Shown here: piece after piece, positions 36,696 through 44,499 of the stretch | Layout of the letters: each line of letters opens with the position of its first letter | Position numbering within the stretch: position 1 is the stretch's first letter | From: Streptomyces sp. NRRL F-5727 | Lineage (GTDB): Bacteria; Actinomycetota; Actinomycetes; Streptomycetales; Streptomycetaceae | Direction: 5' to 3' | NCBI RefSeq assembly: GCF_000719555.1 | Contig: NZ_JOGX01000007.1 | Span: 124,001-188,000 of the forward strand | Length of the DNA: 64,000 bases | Notes under the pieces: generated by a model | Told to the model about the DNA's origin: nothing | Seen by the model: the letters and a program-made list of their open reading frames with translations, nothing else | Database searches by the model: none | Translations under genes and position numbers: made by a program

Positions 36696-37652
36696 TCAGT
36701 GCCCGGACGGCCCTGCGGGCCGGGTCCGGCGGCGCCGGATCCGGCGTCCGGCGAAGCCTCCGGCGGCGCCCAGGAGCAGCACGGTGGCGGCGAGCCAGGG
36801 CAGGGCGAGGAAGGAGACGCCGGCGCTCACCCGCACGTCCTTGGCGGTGGCGACGAGGGTGAGCTCGCCCCAGTCGAGCTGCGGCGAGCCGATCCACCGC
36901 TCGGTCAGCCGGATCCGCTGCCGGGGCAGCAGCTCGGACGGCACCTGGGCGAGGTCGCGGTCGAGCAGGGTGCGGCCGAAGAGCCCCTCGGCGGTGAGGA
37001 CGACCTTGGGGTCGAGGGTGACGTTGCCCCGGTTGTGGAGGGTGTAGGAGAGGACGGCGGTGGAGTCCCGGGTGCCGGGGACGACCGGCCGGTCCTGCTC
37101 CAGGGTGACGTCCTCGACGGCGAGGGCGGGCACGGCCGGGCCGCTGACCTTGAGGTAGACGCGGGCGCCGACGGCCCGCTGGATCCCCATGGCGACGGAG
37201 CCGCCGCCGGGGGTGATCCGCTCGTCGAGGGCGACGACCGCGCCGGGGTGGTCGCCGGGGTCGGCGTCGGCGGGGACGGTGAGGGTGAAGGGGACGGTGA
37301 CGGCGGAGCGGGCCGGGACGGTGATCCTGGTGCGGGCGGGCTTGATCCAGGCGCCGGTGCCGGTCTGCCGCTCCTTCAGGGTGCGCAGGGCGAAGCCGCC
37401 GTCGCGCTCGGTGTTGTAGGCGTCGGCGCCGTAGAGCCGGAAGGTGAGCGGGGCGGCGGTCTTGTTGGTGACGGTGACCTTGTCGCGCAGGGTGGCGCCG
37501 GGGTCGGCGGTGAGGAAGAAGTAGGGGCGTTCGCCGAGGCGGGCGGCGGCCGGGTAGACGGCCCACTCGCCGTTCTCGGCGGCCTGGGCGGCCGGCGCCC
37601 CGAGGAGCAGCAGGGCGGCGCTCAGGAGGAGGACGTACAGCTTGCGTCGCAC
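36696..37652 (-). CDS. DUF916-type (WxL peptidoglycan-binding) membrane protein
   Basis: Surface protein of 318 residues. Signal peptide MRRKLYVLLLSAALLLLGAP with cut near AQA/AE (about 25). Ectodomain of two immunoglobulin-like beta domains (about 26-270): GEWAVYPAAARLGERPYFFL, VTVTNKTAAPLTFRLYGADA and DERITPGGGSVAMGIQRAVG match the DUF916 family. A C-terminal helix (LPWLAATVLLLGAAGGFAGR) and basic tail anchor it. In Firmicutes this family pairs with WxL proteins. The WxL-like gene lies 90 nt upstream on the same strand with a strong hairpin between, so one transcript is likely. It ends 38 nt before era. Confidence 0.8.
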   Translation of the reverse strand: MRRKLYVLLLSAALLLLGAPAAQAAENGEWAVYPAAARLGERPYFFLTADPGATLRDKVTVTNKTAAPLTFRLYGADAYNTERDGGFALRTLKERQTGTGAWIKPARTRITVPARSAVTVPFTLTVPADADPGDHPGAVVALDERITPGGGSVAMGIQRAVGARVYLKVSGPAVPALAVEDVTLEQDRPVVPGTRDSTAVLSYTLHNRGNVTLDPKVVLTAEGLFGRTLLDRDLAQVPSELLPRQRIRLTERWIGSPQLDWGELTLVATAKDVRVSAGVSFLALPWLAATVLLLGAAGGFAGRRIRRRRTRPAGPSGH

Positions 37653-37701
37653 GGTGCGGAACCCCCGGGGGTGCGGTCGGGAGGGACGGGAGACGGCCTC
37701 G

Positions 37702-37731
37702 GGGCCGGCCGGGGGTGCGCCCGGCCGGCCC
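37702..37731 (-). terminator. Strong hairpin between the WxL-like and DUF916-type genes
   Basis: Perfect 12-bp stem GGGCCGGCCGGG / CCCGGCCGGCCC, 6-nt loop, 12 nt after the upstream stop codon. It could act as a leaky terminator or processing site setting the ratio of the two products. Confidence 0.55.
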
Positions 37732-37742
37732 GTCGGCCGCGG

Positions 37743-39080
37743 TCAGGACAGGGTCAGCGTCAGGACGCCCGCGTAGCTGCCGGGGGCGGTGAACGCCGGG
37801 ACGTCCAGCGCGAGCTGGGCGTCGAGGGTGAACTCGCCGCCGGTGAGCGTGCCGTTCGCCGTGGAGGCGAGGGTGGCACCGGCGCCGACGGGTCCGGCGG
37901 AGCCCGCCGTGCAGGCGCTGGGGCTGCCCGCCTTGGCGACGCAGGCGGGGGTCCAGCTGAGCCGGTCCGCGCCGATGGCGCCGCCGGGGCCGGTGAAGTC
38001 GGTGACCTTGCCGGTCACGGACCAGCCCGCGGGGCCGCCGCGGAAGTCCTTGACCGTCACCGTCTGGAGGGCTCCGGTGGCCGCGCCGCCCGTGCCGAAG
38101 TCGACCGCGGAGAGCGCGACGGCGTCGCCGGCCTGGGTCATGGACAGTTCGCCCGCCTGGACGGTGGCCGTGATCTTCTGGCTGTTCGGCGGGGTCGGGG
38201 TGTCGTCGACGACCTGGTACGCGATCGGGCCGGCGCCCTTCTCGGCGTTCCAGGTGCCGCCCTCGTACGCCACGATCCCGGTGGTGGCCAGGTCGTTCAC
38301 CTTGAGCCGGGCGACGAAGCCGCCCGCGCTGTCGGTGGTGACGGTCATCCGGTCGGCGGTCTCCGCCGCTCCTGCCCGGGCGGCCACGGTCACCTGGGTG
38401 AGCGGGGTGAACTTGGCGCCGGTGACGGTCACCCGGACGCCGGGGGCGCCGGAGGTGGCGCCGAGTTCGAGGGTCCGCTCGTTGGGCACGGTCTGGTCGC
38501 CGGCCTGGACCGTCTCGGAGACGGGGGCGGGCGGGTTGAGGACCGTGCAGGGGGTGTCCAGCTCCATGATGTAGCTGGTGTGGATGTTGTAGTCGCCCGG
38601 GGAGAGGGTGATCGCGCCGGGGGCGGTGACCGTGAAGCTGCCGGTCATGGAGAAGCCCGGGAAGGCGCCCTTGCCGGGGACCGGCGGGTTCTTCTTGGGG
38701 CCGGTGACGCTGACCGCGCCGGTCTGGGCGCCGCCGAGGACGACCTTGCCGGTGGGGGTGAGGATGTCGGCCGGGAGCGCGAGGTCCACCGGGTTGGACG
38801 CGGCCGGCTTGGTGATCGAGTAGGTCACGCTGACCGTGTCGCCGACCTTGGGGTGGGTGTTGTCGACCGAGATCACGGCGGTGGTGACGCCCTCGATGGG
38901 CGGGATGCCGGCGATGGGCGGCGGGACGCAGCGGGTGGGGAATTCCACCGACTGCCCGGTGCCGGACGCCTGCGCCGGGGCGGCGAGCGCGCCGCCGGCC
39001 GCGAACGCGAGGGCGGTGGCGCCGAGGACGGCGGTCCAGCGCCGTCTTCGGGCCGCCGCCCGGGTTCGGGTGAATGCCAT
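37743..39080 (-). CDS. Secreted WxL-like surface protein
   Basis: Secreted protein of 445 residues. A long basic signal peptide (MAFTRTRAAARRRRWTAVLG onward, cut near AQA) is followed by beta-sandwich domains: SVEFPTRCVPPPIAGIPPIE, DNTHPKVGDTVSVTYSI and GAPGVRVTVTGAKFTPLTQV. The C-terminal segment (about 300-445), GALQTVTVKDFRGGPAGWSV to FTAPGSYAGVLTLTLS, has the pattern of WxL domains. No transmembrane anchor is present, so retention would need a partner such as the downstream DUF916-type protein. ATG 39080 has GGAGGGGG upstream. A YTGAYG-N3-CRTCRR palindrome lies 82 nt upstream. Confidence 0.75.
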   Translation of the reverse strand: MAFTRTRAAARRRRWTAVLGATALAFAAGGALAAPAQASGTGQSVEFPTRCVPPPIAGIPPIEGVTTAVISVDNTHPKVGDTVSVTYSITKPAASNPVDLALPADILTPTGKVVLGGAQTGAVSVTGPKKNPPVPGKGAFPGFSMTGSFTVTAPGAITLSPGDYNIHTSYIMELDTPCTVLNPPAPVSETVQAGDQTVPNERTLELGATSGAPGVRVTVTGAKFTPLTQVTVAARAGAAETADRMTVTTDSAGGFVARLKVNDLATTGIVAYEGGTWNAEKGAGPIAYQVVDDTPTPPNSQKITATVQAGELSMTQAGDAVALSAVDFGTGGAATGALQTVTVKDFRGGPAGWSVTGKVTDFTGPGGAIGADRLSWTPACVAKAGSPSACTAGSAGPVGAGATLASTANGTLTGGEFTLDAQLALDVPAFTAPGSYAGVLTLTLS

Positions 39081-39162
39081 GTGAGTGCCCCCTCCTGAGG
39101 GTCGAGAGGGCGCCATTGACGGCTGGGGGGCGAGAGAAGTCAATAACGACGGAACCCATCGA

Positions 39163-39177
39163 CTGATGACCCATCAG
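39163..39177 (-). promoter_or_regulatory. Surface-regulon palindrome, copy 3 (WxL-like gene)
   Basis: CTGATGACCCATCAG (plus strand), perfect 6-bp arms, 82 nt before the ATG at 39080. A TTGACA -35 on the minus strand (39182-39187) lies just upstream, putting the palindrome in the promoter spacer. Confidence 0.65.
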
Positions 39178-39233
39178 ATCGTGTCAAGATCGGCCGATGT
39201 GCGGACTTCTCCGGCATGTCGGCGGGCACGCCG

Positions 39234-39266
39234 ACGACCGGTGCCGCCCTCGGCGGCACCGGTCGT
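39234..39266 (-). terminator. Terminator of the small secreted protein gene
   Basis: Perfect 15-bp stem ACGACCGGTGCCGCC / GGCGGCACCGGTCGT, 3-nt loop, about 70 nt after the stop. No T-run. It separates this gene from the WxL-like gene's promoter. Confidence 0.7.
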
Positions 39267-39284
39267 GACGGGCGCGGTGTTCAG

Positions 39285-39340
39285 CGGTGGATCAGCGGCG
39301 GACCGGCGGTGGATCGGCGAGGGACCGCCGGTGGATCAGC
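39285..39340. repeat. 22-bp tandem repeat, three copies
   Basis: CGGTGGATCAGC at 39285, CGGTGGATCGGC at 39307 and CGGTGGATCAGC at 39329 start exactly 22 nt apart; intervening bases are similar. The last copy contains the stop codon of the small secreted gene (39336-39338). Confidence 0.8.
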
Positions 39341-39818
39341 TGATGACGAACGGGCCCGGGGACTGCGACGTGACCGCGTCGCAGTTCACCGTGACGCCGA
39401 AGATGACCAGCTTGAGGGCGACGCCCGCGAAGTACGAGTTGAGGCTGTCGCCGGCCACCACGTTCGTGGCGGTCAGCGGGCCCAGCTTCGCGGCCCCGCC
39501 GGCCGGGATCGCCGGGTTCTTCTTGCCGGTGAAGACCCGGTCGGGGCCGGTGGAGTTGTCCAGGATCAGCGTGGAGCTGATCGTGTCCGCGCCGACCGAG
39601 ATCGGCGAGGTCACGGGCGAGTCGATCCACACCTGGGCGGTGCTCCCCGAGTGGGTCATGGTGAGGGTGGCGGGGCCGCCGCCCCACGAGCCGCAGTCGT
39701 ACGACGCCGTGACCGAGCCCGGCGAGACGGCGGCGGAGGCCGTGGGGGCGAAGGCGAGCGAGGCTGCGGCGAGGCCCGCGGCGAGTGCTCCGGCCGCCCC
39801 CAAGGTGCTTCTTCTCAT
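39336..39818 (-). CDS. Small secreted protein of the WxL-like locus
   Basis: Exported protein of 160 residues. Signal peptide MRRSTLGAAGALAAGLAAAS with cut near ASA (about 29). The mature 130 residues are beta-rich with two Cys (SYDCGSW and VTVNCDAV) likely in a disulfide. The loop RVFTGKKNPAIPAGGAAKLG resembles a segment of the neighbouring WxL-like protein (VTGPKKNPPVPGKGAFPG), so the two may share a domain. No anchor. The stop lies in a 22-bp tandem repeat. A palindromic regulatory motif lies 64 nt upstream. Function unknown; surface localisation inferred. Confidence 0.72.
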   Translation of the reverse strand: MRRSTLGAAGALAAGLAAASLAFAPTASAAVSPGSVTASYDCGSWGGGPATLTMTHSGSTAQVWIDSPVTSPISVGADTISSTLILDNSTGPDRVFTGKKNPAIPAGGAAKLGPLTATNVVAGDSLNSYFAGVALKLVIFGVTVNCDAVTSQSPGPFVIS

Positions 39819-39882
39819 GGCGAGTTCGTACCCCTTCCGATGACGAACGCAGGGGTGCGGGCACTGCGTGGAATGCGGAGAT

Positions 39883-39897
39883 CTGACGGTCCGTCGG
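39883..39897 (-). promoter_or_regulatory. Surface-regulon palindrome, copy 4 (small secreted protein gene)
   Basis: CTGACGGTCCGTCGG (plus strand), arms CTGACGG / CCGTCGG with one mismatched pair, 64 nt before the ATG at 39818. Confidence 0.6.
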
Positions 39898-39973
39898 ACC
39901 GCCCGCCGCCTATTGACGCGCAGACGGCATGGGAAGGCAAGAGAAGTCGCGGAGATCCTTCACAAACGCGCAA

Positions 39974-39995
39974 GGGCCCGGCCGTGGCCGGACCC
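39974..39995 (-). terminator. Terminator hairpin of the cytidine-deaminase-like gene
   Basis: GGGCCCGGCC / GGCCGGACCC, one mismatch, short loop, 21 nt after the stop at 40017. GC-rich without T-run. Confidence 0.5.
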
Positions 39996-40016
39996 CGCAC
40001 CCCGGACGTACGGTGC

Positions 40017-40379
40017 TCAGCCCGCCGTCACGGCCGAACGCAGCTGCCCGTCCGGGCCCGCGAGCAGCACCGGCGTCTCCGGCCCGCCCAGGTCCCGGAC
40101 GGCCGCCCGGTCCTCGTCGGACGCGGCCTCGGCGGCGGACACCACGGCCGCCGCCTCCAGCGACTGTGCCCCGCTCGCCACCGCCATCGCCACGGCCGTC
40201 CGCAGCGCGCTCAGCTTCAGCGACTCCAGCTCCACCGTGCCCGCCACATAGGTGCGGCCGGTCTCGTCCCGTACCGCCGCGCCCTCCGGCACGCCGTTGC
40301 GGGCGCGGGCGCTGCGCGCCAGCGTGATGATCTTCAGGTCCTCGGCGCCGAGGTCGCCGTGCTCACTGCTGAGTGTCAT
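40017..40379 (-). CDS. Cytidine deaminase-like protein lacking active-site residues
   Basis: Protein of 120 residues. KIITLARSARARNGVPEGAA, VRDETGRTYVAGTVELESLK and LSALRTAVAMAVASGA follow the cytidine deaminase fold. At the zinc-site motif CAERTA the sequence reads SALRTA, so both the Cys ligand and the catalytic Glu are replaced. The second motif PCxxC is absent. It is therefore probably not a deaminase. Homologues annotated as cytidine deaminase sit near era in Streptomyces. ATG 40379 is the start. Here a surface-protein locus separates it from era. Confidence 0.75.
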   Translation of the reverse strand: MTLSSEHGDLGAEDLKIITLARSARARNGVPEGAAVRDETGRTYVAGTVELESLKLSALRTAVAMAVASGAQSLEAAAVVSAAEAASDEDRAAVRDLGGPETPVLLAGPDGQLRSAVTAG

Positions 40380-40450
40380 GGACCGAGCATAGGTCGGGGC
40401 GCGGCCCCGCCCCGCCGTCGGGTGCGCCGCCGGACCGGCCCGCCGCCCGG

Positions 40451-41338
40451 TCAGCCCGCCAGCGGGTACATCGCCCCCCGCCGGCCCTCCGGCGAGGCCA
40501 GCCACTCCAGCTTCTCGGCCGTACCGGCCTCCGGCAGCGGCGTGTGCAGCACGATCACCAGGTCCGGCCGGGCCGGCACCCGCAGCTGGGTGGCCTCCAC
40601 ATGGAGCGGGCCCGCCAGCGGGTGCTCCAGGATCTTGCGGGTCTGGCCGCCCGGCATGACGTCCCGCTGCTCCCACAGCTCCGCGAACTCGGCGCTCGCC
40701 GCCCTGGCCTCCTCCACCACCGCCCGGAACCCCTCGTCCTCCGGGCGCTCGGACCACGCGGCCCGGAACTGCGCCACCACCTTCGGCGCGAGCGCCGCCC
40801 AGTCGTTCGCCCGCGAGCGGTAGATCGGGTCGGTGAAGAAGGAGACCAGGCAGTTCTGGACCGTCTCCGGCCGCATCCCGAGCACGACCGACGCCGCCTC
40901 GTTGTACATGACCGTGTTCCAGTAGGCGTCCATGATGTGCGCCGGGAACGGCATCCACGCGTCGATGAGCCGCCGCAGCCCCTGGCACATGTCCCCCGCC
41001 CCCGGATCGGCCTCCGGCACCGGCGGGTTCAGCCCCGCGAGGACGTACAGATGGCGGCGCTCCACCGGGTTGAGCCGCAGCACCCGCGCGACCGCGTCGA
41101 GAACCTGCGGCGAGACGGTGATGTCACGGCCCTGCTCCAGCCACTGGTACCAGGAGACCCCCACCCCGGCGAGGACGGCGACCTCCTCACGGCGCAGGCC
41201 GGGCGTGCGGCGCCGCGCGCCGCCGTCCGGCAGACCGGCCTCCGCGGGGGTCACCCGGGCCCGACGGCTCATCAGGAACTGCCGCAGCTCGGCCAGTCGG
41301 TGCGCCTTGCCGTCGGTGCTCCCCACCGCTGTGACCAC
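40451..41338 (-). CDS. XRE/MmyB-like helix-turn-helix regulator
   Basis: Regulator of 295 residues, paralogous to the one at 12822-13694. HTH about 25-85 with RRRTPGLRREEVAVLAGVGV and SWYQWLEQGRDITVSPQVL. The ligand domain (about 110-290) has AYWNTVMYNEAASVVLGM and HPLAGPLHVEATQLRVPA. GTG 41338 is supported by GGGGGGAGAGG upstream on the minus strand. It is divergent from an MFS transporter, with about 90 nt between the starts containing the palindrome-like GGTGGTACGACC. It probably represses that transporter. Confidence 0.85.
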   Translation of the reverse strand: MVTAVGSTDGKAHRLAELRQFLMSRRARVTPAEAGLPDGGARRRTPGLRREEVAVLAGVGVSWYQWLEQGRDITVSPQVLDAVARVLRLNPVERRHLYVLAGLNPPVPEADPGAGDMCQGLRRLIDAWMPFPAHIMDAYWNTVMYNEAASVVLGMRPETVQNCLVSFFTDPIYRSRANDWAALAPKVVAQFRAAWSERPEDEGFRAVVEEARAASAEFAELWEQRDVMPGGQTRKILEHPLAGPLHVEATQLRVPARPDLVIVLHTPLPEAGTAEKLEWLASPEGRRGAMYPLAG

Positions 41339-41360
41339 GTGTGCCTCTCCCCCCGGACGC

Positions 41361-41376
41361 CTGGTGGTACGACCAA
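41361..41376. promoter_or_regulatory. Operator-like repeat in the second XRE/MFS divergon
   Basis: CTGGTGGTACGACCAA: arms TGGT / ACCA around GGTACG. A CATAAG box (41380-41385) lies just downstream toward the MFS gene. It shares the GGTAC core with the CTGGTACCAGG boxes of the other divergon. Confidence 0.4.
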
Positions 41377-41429
41377 CAGCATAAGTTCCCGCTCCCCGGC
41401 GTTGTTCCCGCGCCATGAGAGTCGTGGCC

Positions 41430-42827
41430 ATGACGACTCTGTCCTCTCCCCCGACTCCTGGCACCGGCCCCTCCCCCGCGTTCACCGGGCGGTCCCGGCT
41501 CATCCTCGTGGTGCTGTGCGCCGCCCAGTTCATGGTGGCCCTGGACTTCTCCGTCCTGAACGTGGCGCTGCCCGCGCTCGGCTCCGACCTCGGCCTCGGT
41601 CCGTCGGCCCTCCAGTGGGCGGTCACCGCCTTCGCGCTGCCGTCCGGCGGCTTCCTCCTGCTGTCCGGCCGGCTCGGCGACCTGTACGGGCGCAGGAAGC
41701 TCTTCCTGGCGGGCCTCGCCCTCTTCGGCGCCGCCTCGCTGCTCGCCGCTCTCGCCTGGGACCCGGCCTCCTTCCTCACCGGGCGCGCCCTCCAGGGCCT
41801 CGGCGCGGCCGCCGTCGTCCCGACCGGCATGTCCCTGCTGACGACCACCTTCCCGGAGGGCCCGCAGCGCGAACGGGCGCTCGGCATCTCCGGCACCCTG
41901 CTGTCCCTGGGCTTCACCATCGGCATGGTCCTCGGCGGGGTCATGACCGACACCCTGGGCTGGAGGTCCACCATGGGGATGCTCGCCTTCTTCACCCTGA
42001 TCGTGCTCCCGCTCGCGCCGGGCCTGCTGCCCGAGTCCCGCACCACGGAGCGGCCCCGGCTCGACGTGCCGGGCGCCGTGACGGTCACCGGCGGTCTGCT
42101 CTCCCTGATCTACGCCCTGTCGACGGCGGCCGAACGCGGCTTCGGCGGCACCGACGTGCTCGTCAGCCTGGTCGTCGGCGTGGCGCTCCTGGTGGCCTTC
42201 GTGATCGTGGAGTCCCGCAGCCCGTCCCCCCTGGTGTCGCTGCCGATGCTGAAGCGGCGCACCGTCGCCCTCGGCAACCTGGGCGGGCTCGTGACCTTCT
42301 CGATGATGTCGGTGGTCGTCTTCGTCCTGACCCTGTACCTCCAGAAGACCCTGGAGCTCTCCGGCTTCCTCACCGGCCTGATCTTCGGCGCGCAGGGAGT
42401 CGTCTCGGTCTTCGCCGGGTCCGTGGTCCCCAGGGTGATCGGCCGGTTCGGAGCCCGCCGCACCCTGGTGCTCTCGCTCGCGGGCCAGGGCGTGTTCGTG
42501 GCGGCCCTGCTGGGCATCGGCGCGGAGTCGGGCGCGCTCCTCGCCGCCGTCGCCGTCTCGCTGGCCTCCATGTGCCACCTCGGCGCGATCATCTCGTACG
42601 GCGTGACCGTCACCTCCGGTGTCCCGGACGAGGAGCAGGGCCTGGCGACCGGCCTGGTCACCACCACCCAGCAGGTCGGCATCACCATCGGCATCCCGCT
42701 GCTCGGCGTGCTCGCCACCACCGGCGACAGCCTCTACGGGGGCGTCCGCACGGTCCTCGCGCTGGACGCGGCGATCGTGCTGGCGGCAGCGGCCGTCCTC
42801 GCCCTGGGCCTGCGTCGCTCCCGGTGA
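41430..42827 (+). CDS. MFS efflux transporter, DHA2 type
   Basis: Membrane protein of 465 residues. TM1 AQFMVALDFSVLNVALPALG and motif A SGRLGDLYGRRKLFLAG are diagnostic. The C-terminal half has GLATGLVTTTQQVGITIGIP, typical of 14-TM drug-proton antiporters. ATG 41430 is preferred because GAGAG at 41417-41421 has suitable spacing; ATG 41415 is also in frame. The stop is 1 nt from the stop of the convergent MmcQ/YjbR-like gene. Regulated presumably by the divergent XRE/MmyB-like protein. Substrate unknown. Confidence 0.85.
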   Translation: MTTLSSPPTPGTGPSPAFTGRSRLILVVLCAAQFMVALDFSVLNVALPALGSDLGLGPSALQWAVTAFALPSGGFLLLSGRLGDLYGRRKLFLAGLALFGAASLLAALAWDPASFLTGRALQGLGAAAVVPTGMSLLTTTFPEGPQRERALGISGTLLSLGFTIGMVLGGVMTDTLGWRSTMGMLAFFTLIVLPLAPGLLPESRTTERPRLDVPGAVTVTGGLLSLIYALSTAAERGFGGTDVLVSLVVGVALLVAFVIVESRSPSPLVSLPMLKRRTVALGNLGGLVTFSMMSVVVFVLTLYLQKTLELSGFLTGLIFGAQGVVSVFAGSVVPRVIGRFGARRTLVLSLAGQGVFVAALLGIGAESGALLAAVAVSLASMCHLGAIISYGVTVTSGVPDEEQGLATGLVTTTQQVGITIGIPLLGVLATTGDSLYGGVRTVLALDAAIVLAAAAVLALGLRRSR

Positions 42828-42828
42828 G

Positions 42829-43182
42829 CTACGGCCGGTCGAGGCGGAGCCGTACCGCCTTCGGCAGCCCGGCGACGACCAGGTCGTACGAGTCCTCGAT
42901 GAGCTCCCGGACCATCCGGTCCGGGAGCCCGGCCACCTCCACCGTGTTCCAGTGGCGCTTGTTCATGTGGTAGCCGGGGGTGATCGCCGGGTGCTCCTCG
43001 CGGAGCCGGACGGCGTCCTCCGGGTCGCACTTCAGATTGACCCGCAGCGGCTCGCCGTCCAGCCAGGAGAGCGCGAACATCTTCCCCGCCACCTTGAAGA
43101 CCGAGGTGTCGGGCCCGAAGGGGAACTCCTCGGTGGCGTCGTTGAACTCCAGGCAGAAGGCGCGCAGCCGGTCCGGGGTCAC
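42829..43182 (-). CDS. MmcQ/YjbR family protein
   Basis: Protein of 117 residues. The family pattern of a CyaY-like fold is clear: LRAFCLEFNDATEEFPFGPD, VFKVAGKMFALSWLDGEPLR and YHMNKRHWNTVEVAG, then SYDLVVAGLPK. Proteins of this family are small, single-domain and suspected to bind DNA, without an established role. The GTG at 43182 overlaps the corC stop by 4 nt (GTGA), so the two are translationally coupled. It ends at the convergent MFS gene. Confidence 0.8.
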   Translation of the reverse strand: MTPDRLRAFCLEFNDATEEFPFGPDTSVFKVAGKMFALSWLDGEPLRVNLKCDPEDAVRLREEHPAITPGYHMNKRHWNTVEVAGLPDRMVRELIEDSYDLVVAGLPKAVRLRLDRP

Positions 43183-44486
43183 TCCTGGTCCTTCCCCTCC
43201 GCTCCGGCCGGGACGACCGGCTCGACGAGCACGGTGACGATCTTGTTCCGGCGGCCGGCCGGGGCCTCCGCGGTCAGCTTCAGCTCCCGCCCGTCCGGCA
43301 GGGCGACGACGGCCGTGGCGCCCGCGATCGGGACCCGGCCGAGGGCCTTGGCGAGCAGCCCGCCGACGGTCTCCACGTCCTCGTCGTCGAACTCGTCGGG
43401 GCCGAAGCCGTACAGCTCGCCCAGGTCGCCGATGTCGAGGCGGGCGGTGACCCGGTGGCGTTCGTCGCCGAGCTCCTGGACCGGCGGCAGCTCACGGTCG
43501 TACTCGTCGGTGATCTCGCCGACGATCTCCTCCAGGATGTCCTCGATCGTGACGATGCCGGCCGTGCCGCCGTACTCGTCGATGACGACGGCGACGTGGT
43601 TGCGCTCCTGCTGCATCTCGCGCAGCAGGTCGCCGGCGTTCTTGGTGTCGGGGACGAAGGCCGCCGCGCGCATCGCGGTGGAGACCAGGTCGGCCTCGGC
43701 GTCGCGGTTGATGTGCGTCTTGCGGACCAGGTCCTTCAGGTACACGATCCCGACGACGTCGTCCTCGTTCTCCCCCGTCACCGGGATGCGGGAGAAGCCG
43801 GAGCGCAGCGCGAGGGTGAGCGCCTGCCGGACGGTCTTGTACCGCTCGATGCAGACGAGGTCGGTGCGCGGCACCATCACCTCGCGGACCAGGGTGTCGC
43901 CCAGCTCGAAGACCGAGTGCACCATCCGGCGCTCCTCGTCCTCGATCAGCGACTCCTGCTCGGCCAGGTCCACCAGGGCCCGCAGCTCCGCCTCCGAGGC
44001 GAAGGGGCCCTTGCGGAAGCCCTTGCCCGGGGTGAGGGCGTTGCCGATGAGGATCAGCAGCTGCGGGATCGGGCCCATGATCCGGGCCAGCGGGACGAGG
44101 ACGTACGCGGCGGCGGTGGCCGTGTTCAGCGGGTGCTGGCGGCCGATGGTGCGCGGCGAGACGCCGACGGCCACATAGCTGACCAGCACCATCACGGCGA
44201 TCGCGACCAGCAGCGCCTCCCAGGTCTCCGGGAAGTACTCCAGGCAGGCGTAGGTGACGAGGACGCCGGCCGCCATCTCGCAGGCGACCCGGACCAGCAG
44301 CGCCACGTTGAGGTAGCGGGTCGGGTCGGAGGCGACCTGGGAGAGCTTCTCGGCGCCGCGCCGCCCGGCGCGGACGGCCTCGGCGGCGCGGAAGGCGGAG
44401 ACCCGGGCGAGCCCGGCCTCGGCGCAGGCGGCGAGCCAGGCGACGACGACCAGGGCGACCGCGCCGAGGATCAGCTGGATGCTCAT
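43179..44486 (-). CDS. corC: CNNM/CorC-type transporter-associated protein with CBS pair
   Basis: Membrane protein of 435 residues. The N-terminal CNNM domain has three to four hydrophobic helices (about 1-165). A CBS pair follows: VPRTDLVCIERYKTVRQALT, SRIPVTGENEDDVVGIVYLK, and VVIDEYGGTAGIVTIEDILE. The C-terminal CorC_HlyC domain (about 350-425) has ARLDIGDLGELYGFGPDEFD. Family members take part in Mg2+ or Co2+ homeostasis; older annotations call them hemolysin-like. It starts 13 nt after ybeY and its stop overlaps the next gene, forming the phoH-ybeY-corC-mmcQ operon. Confidence 0.9.
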   Translation of the reverse strand: MSIQLILGAVALVVVAWLAACAEAGLARVSAFRAAEAVRAGRRGAEKLSQVASDPTRYLNVALLVRVACEMAAGVLVTYACLEYFPETWEALLVAIAVMVLVSYVAVGVSPRTIGRQHPLNTATAAAYVLVPLARIMGPIPQLLILIGNALTPGKGFRKGPFASEAELRALVDLAEQESLIEDEERRMVHSVFELGDTLVREVMVPRTDLVCIERYKTVRQALTLALRSGFSRIPVTGENEDDVVGIVYLKDLVRKTHINRDAEADLVSTAMRAAAFVPDTKNAGDLLREMQQERNHVAVVIDEYGGTAGIVTIEDILEEIVGEITDEYDRELPPVQELGDERHRVTARLDIGDLGELYGFGPDEFDDEDVETVGGLLAKALGRVPIAGATAVVALPDGRELKLTAEAPAGRRNKIVTVLVEPVVPAGAEGKDQE

Positions 44487-44499
44487 CGGACGCGCGGGG

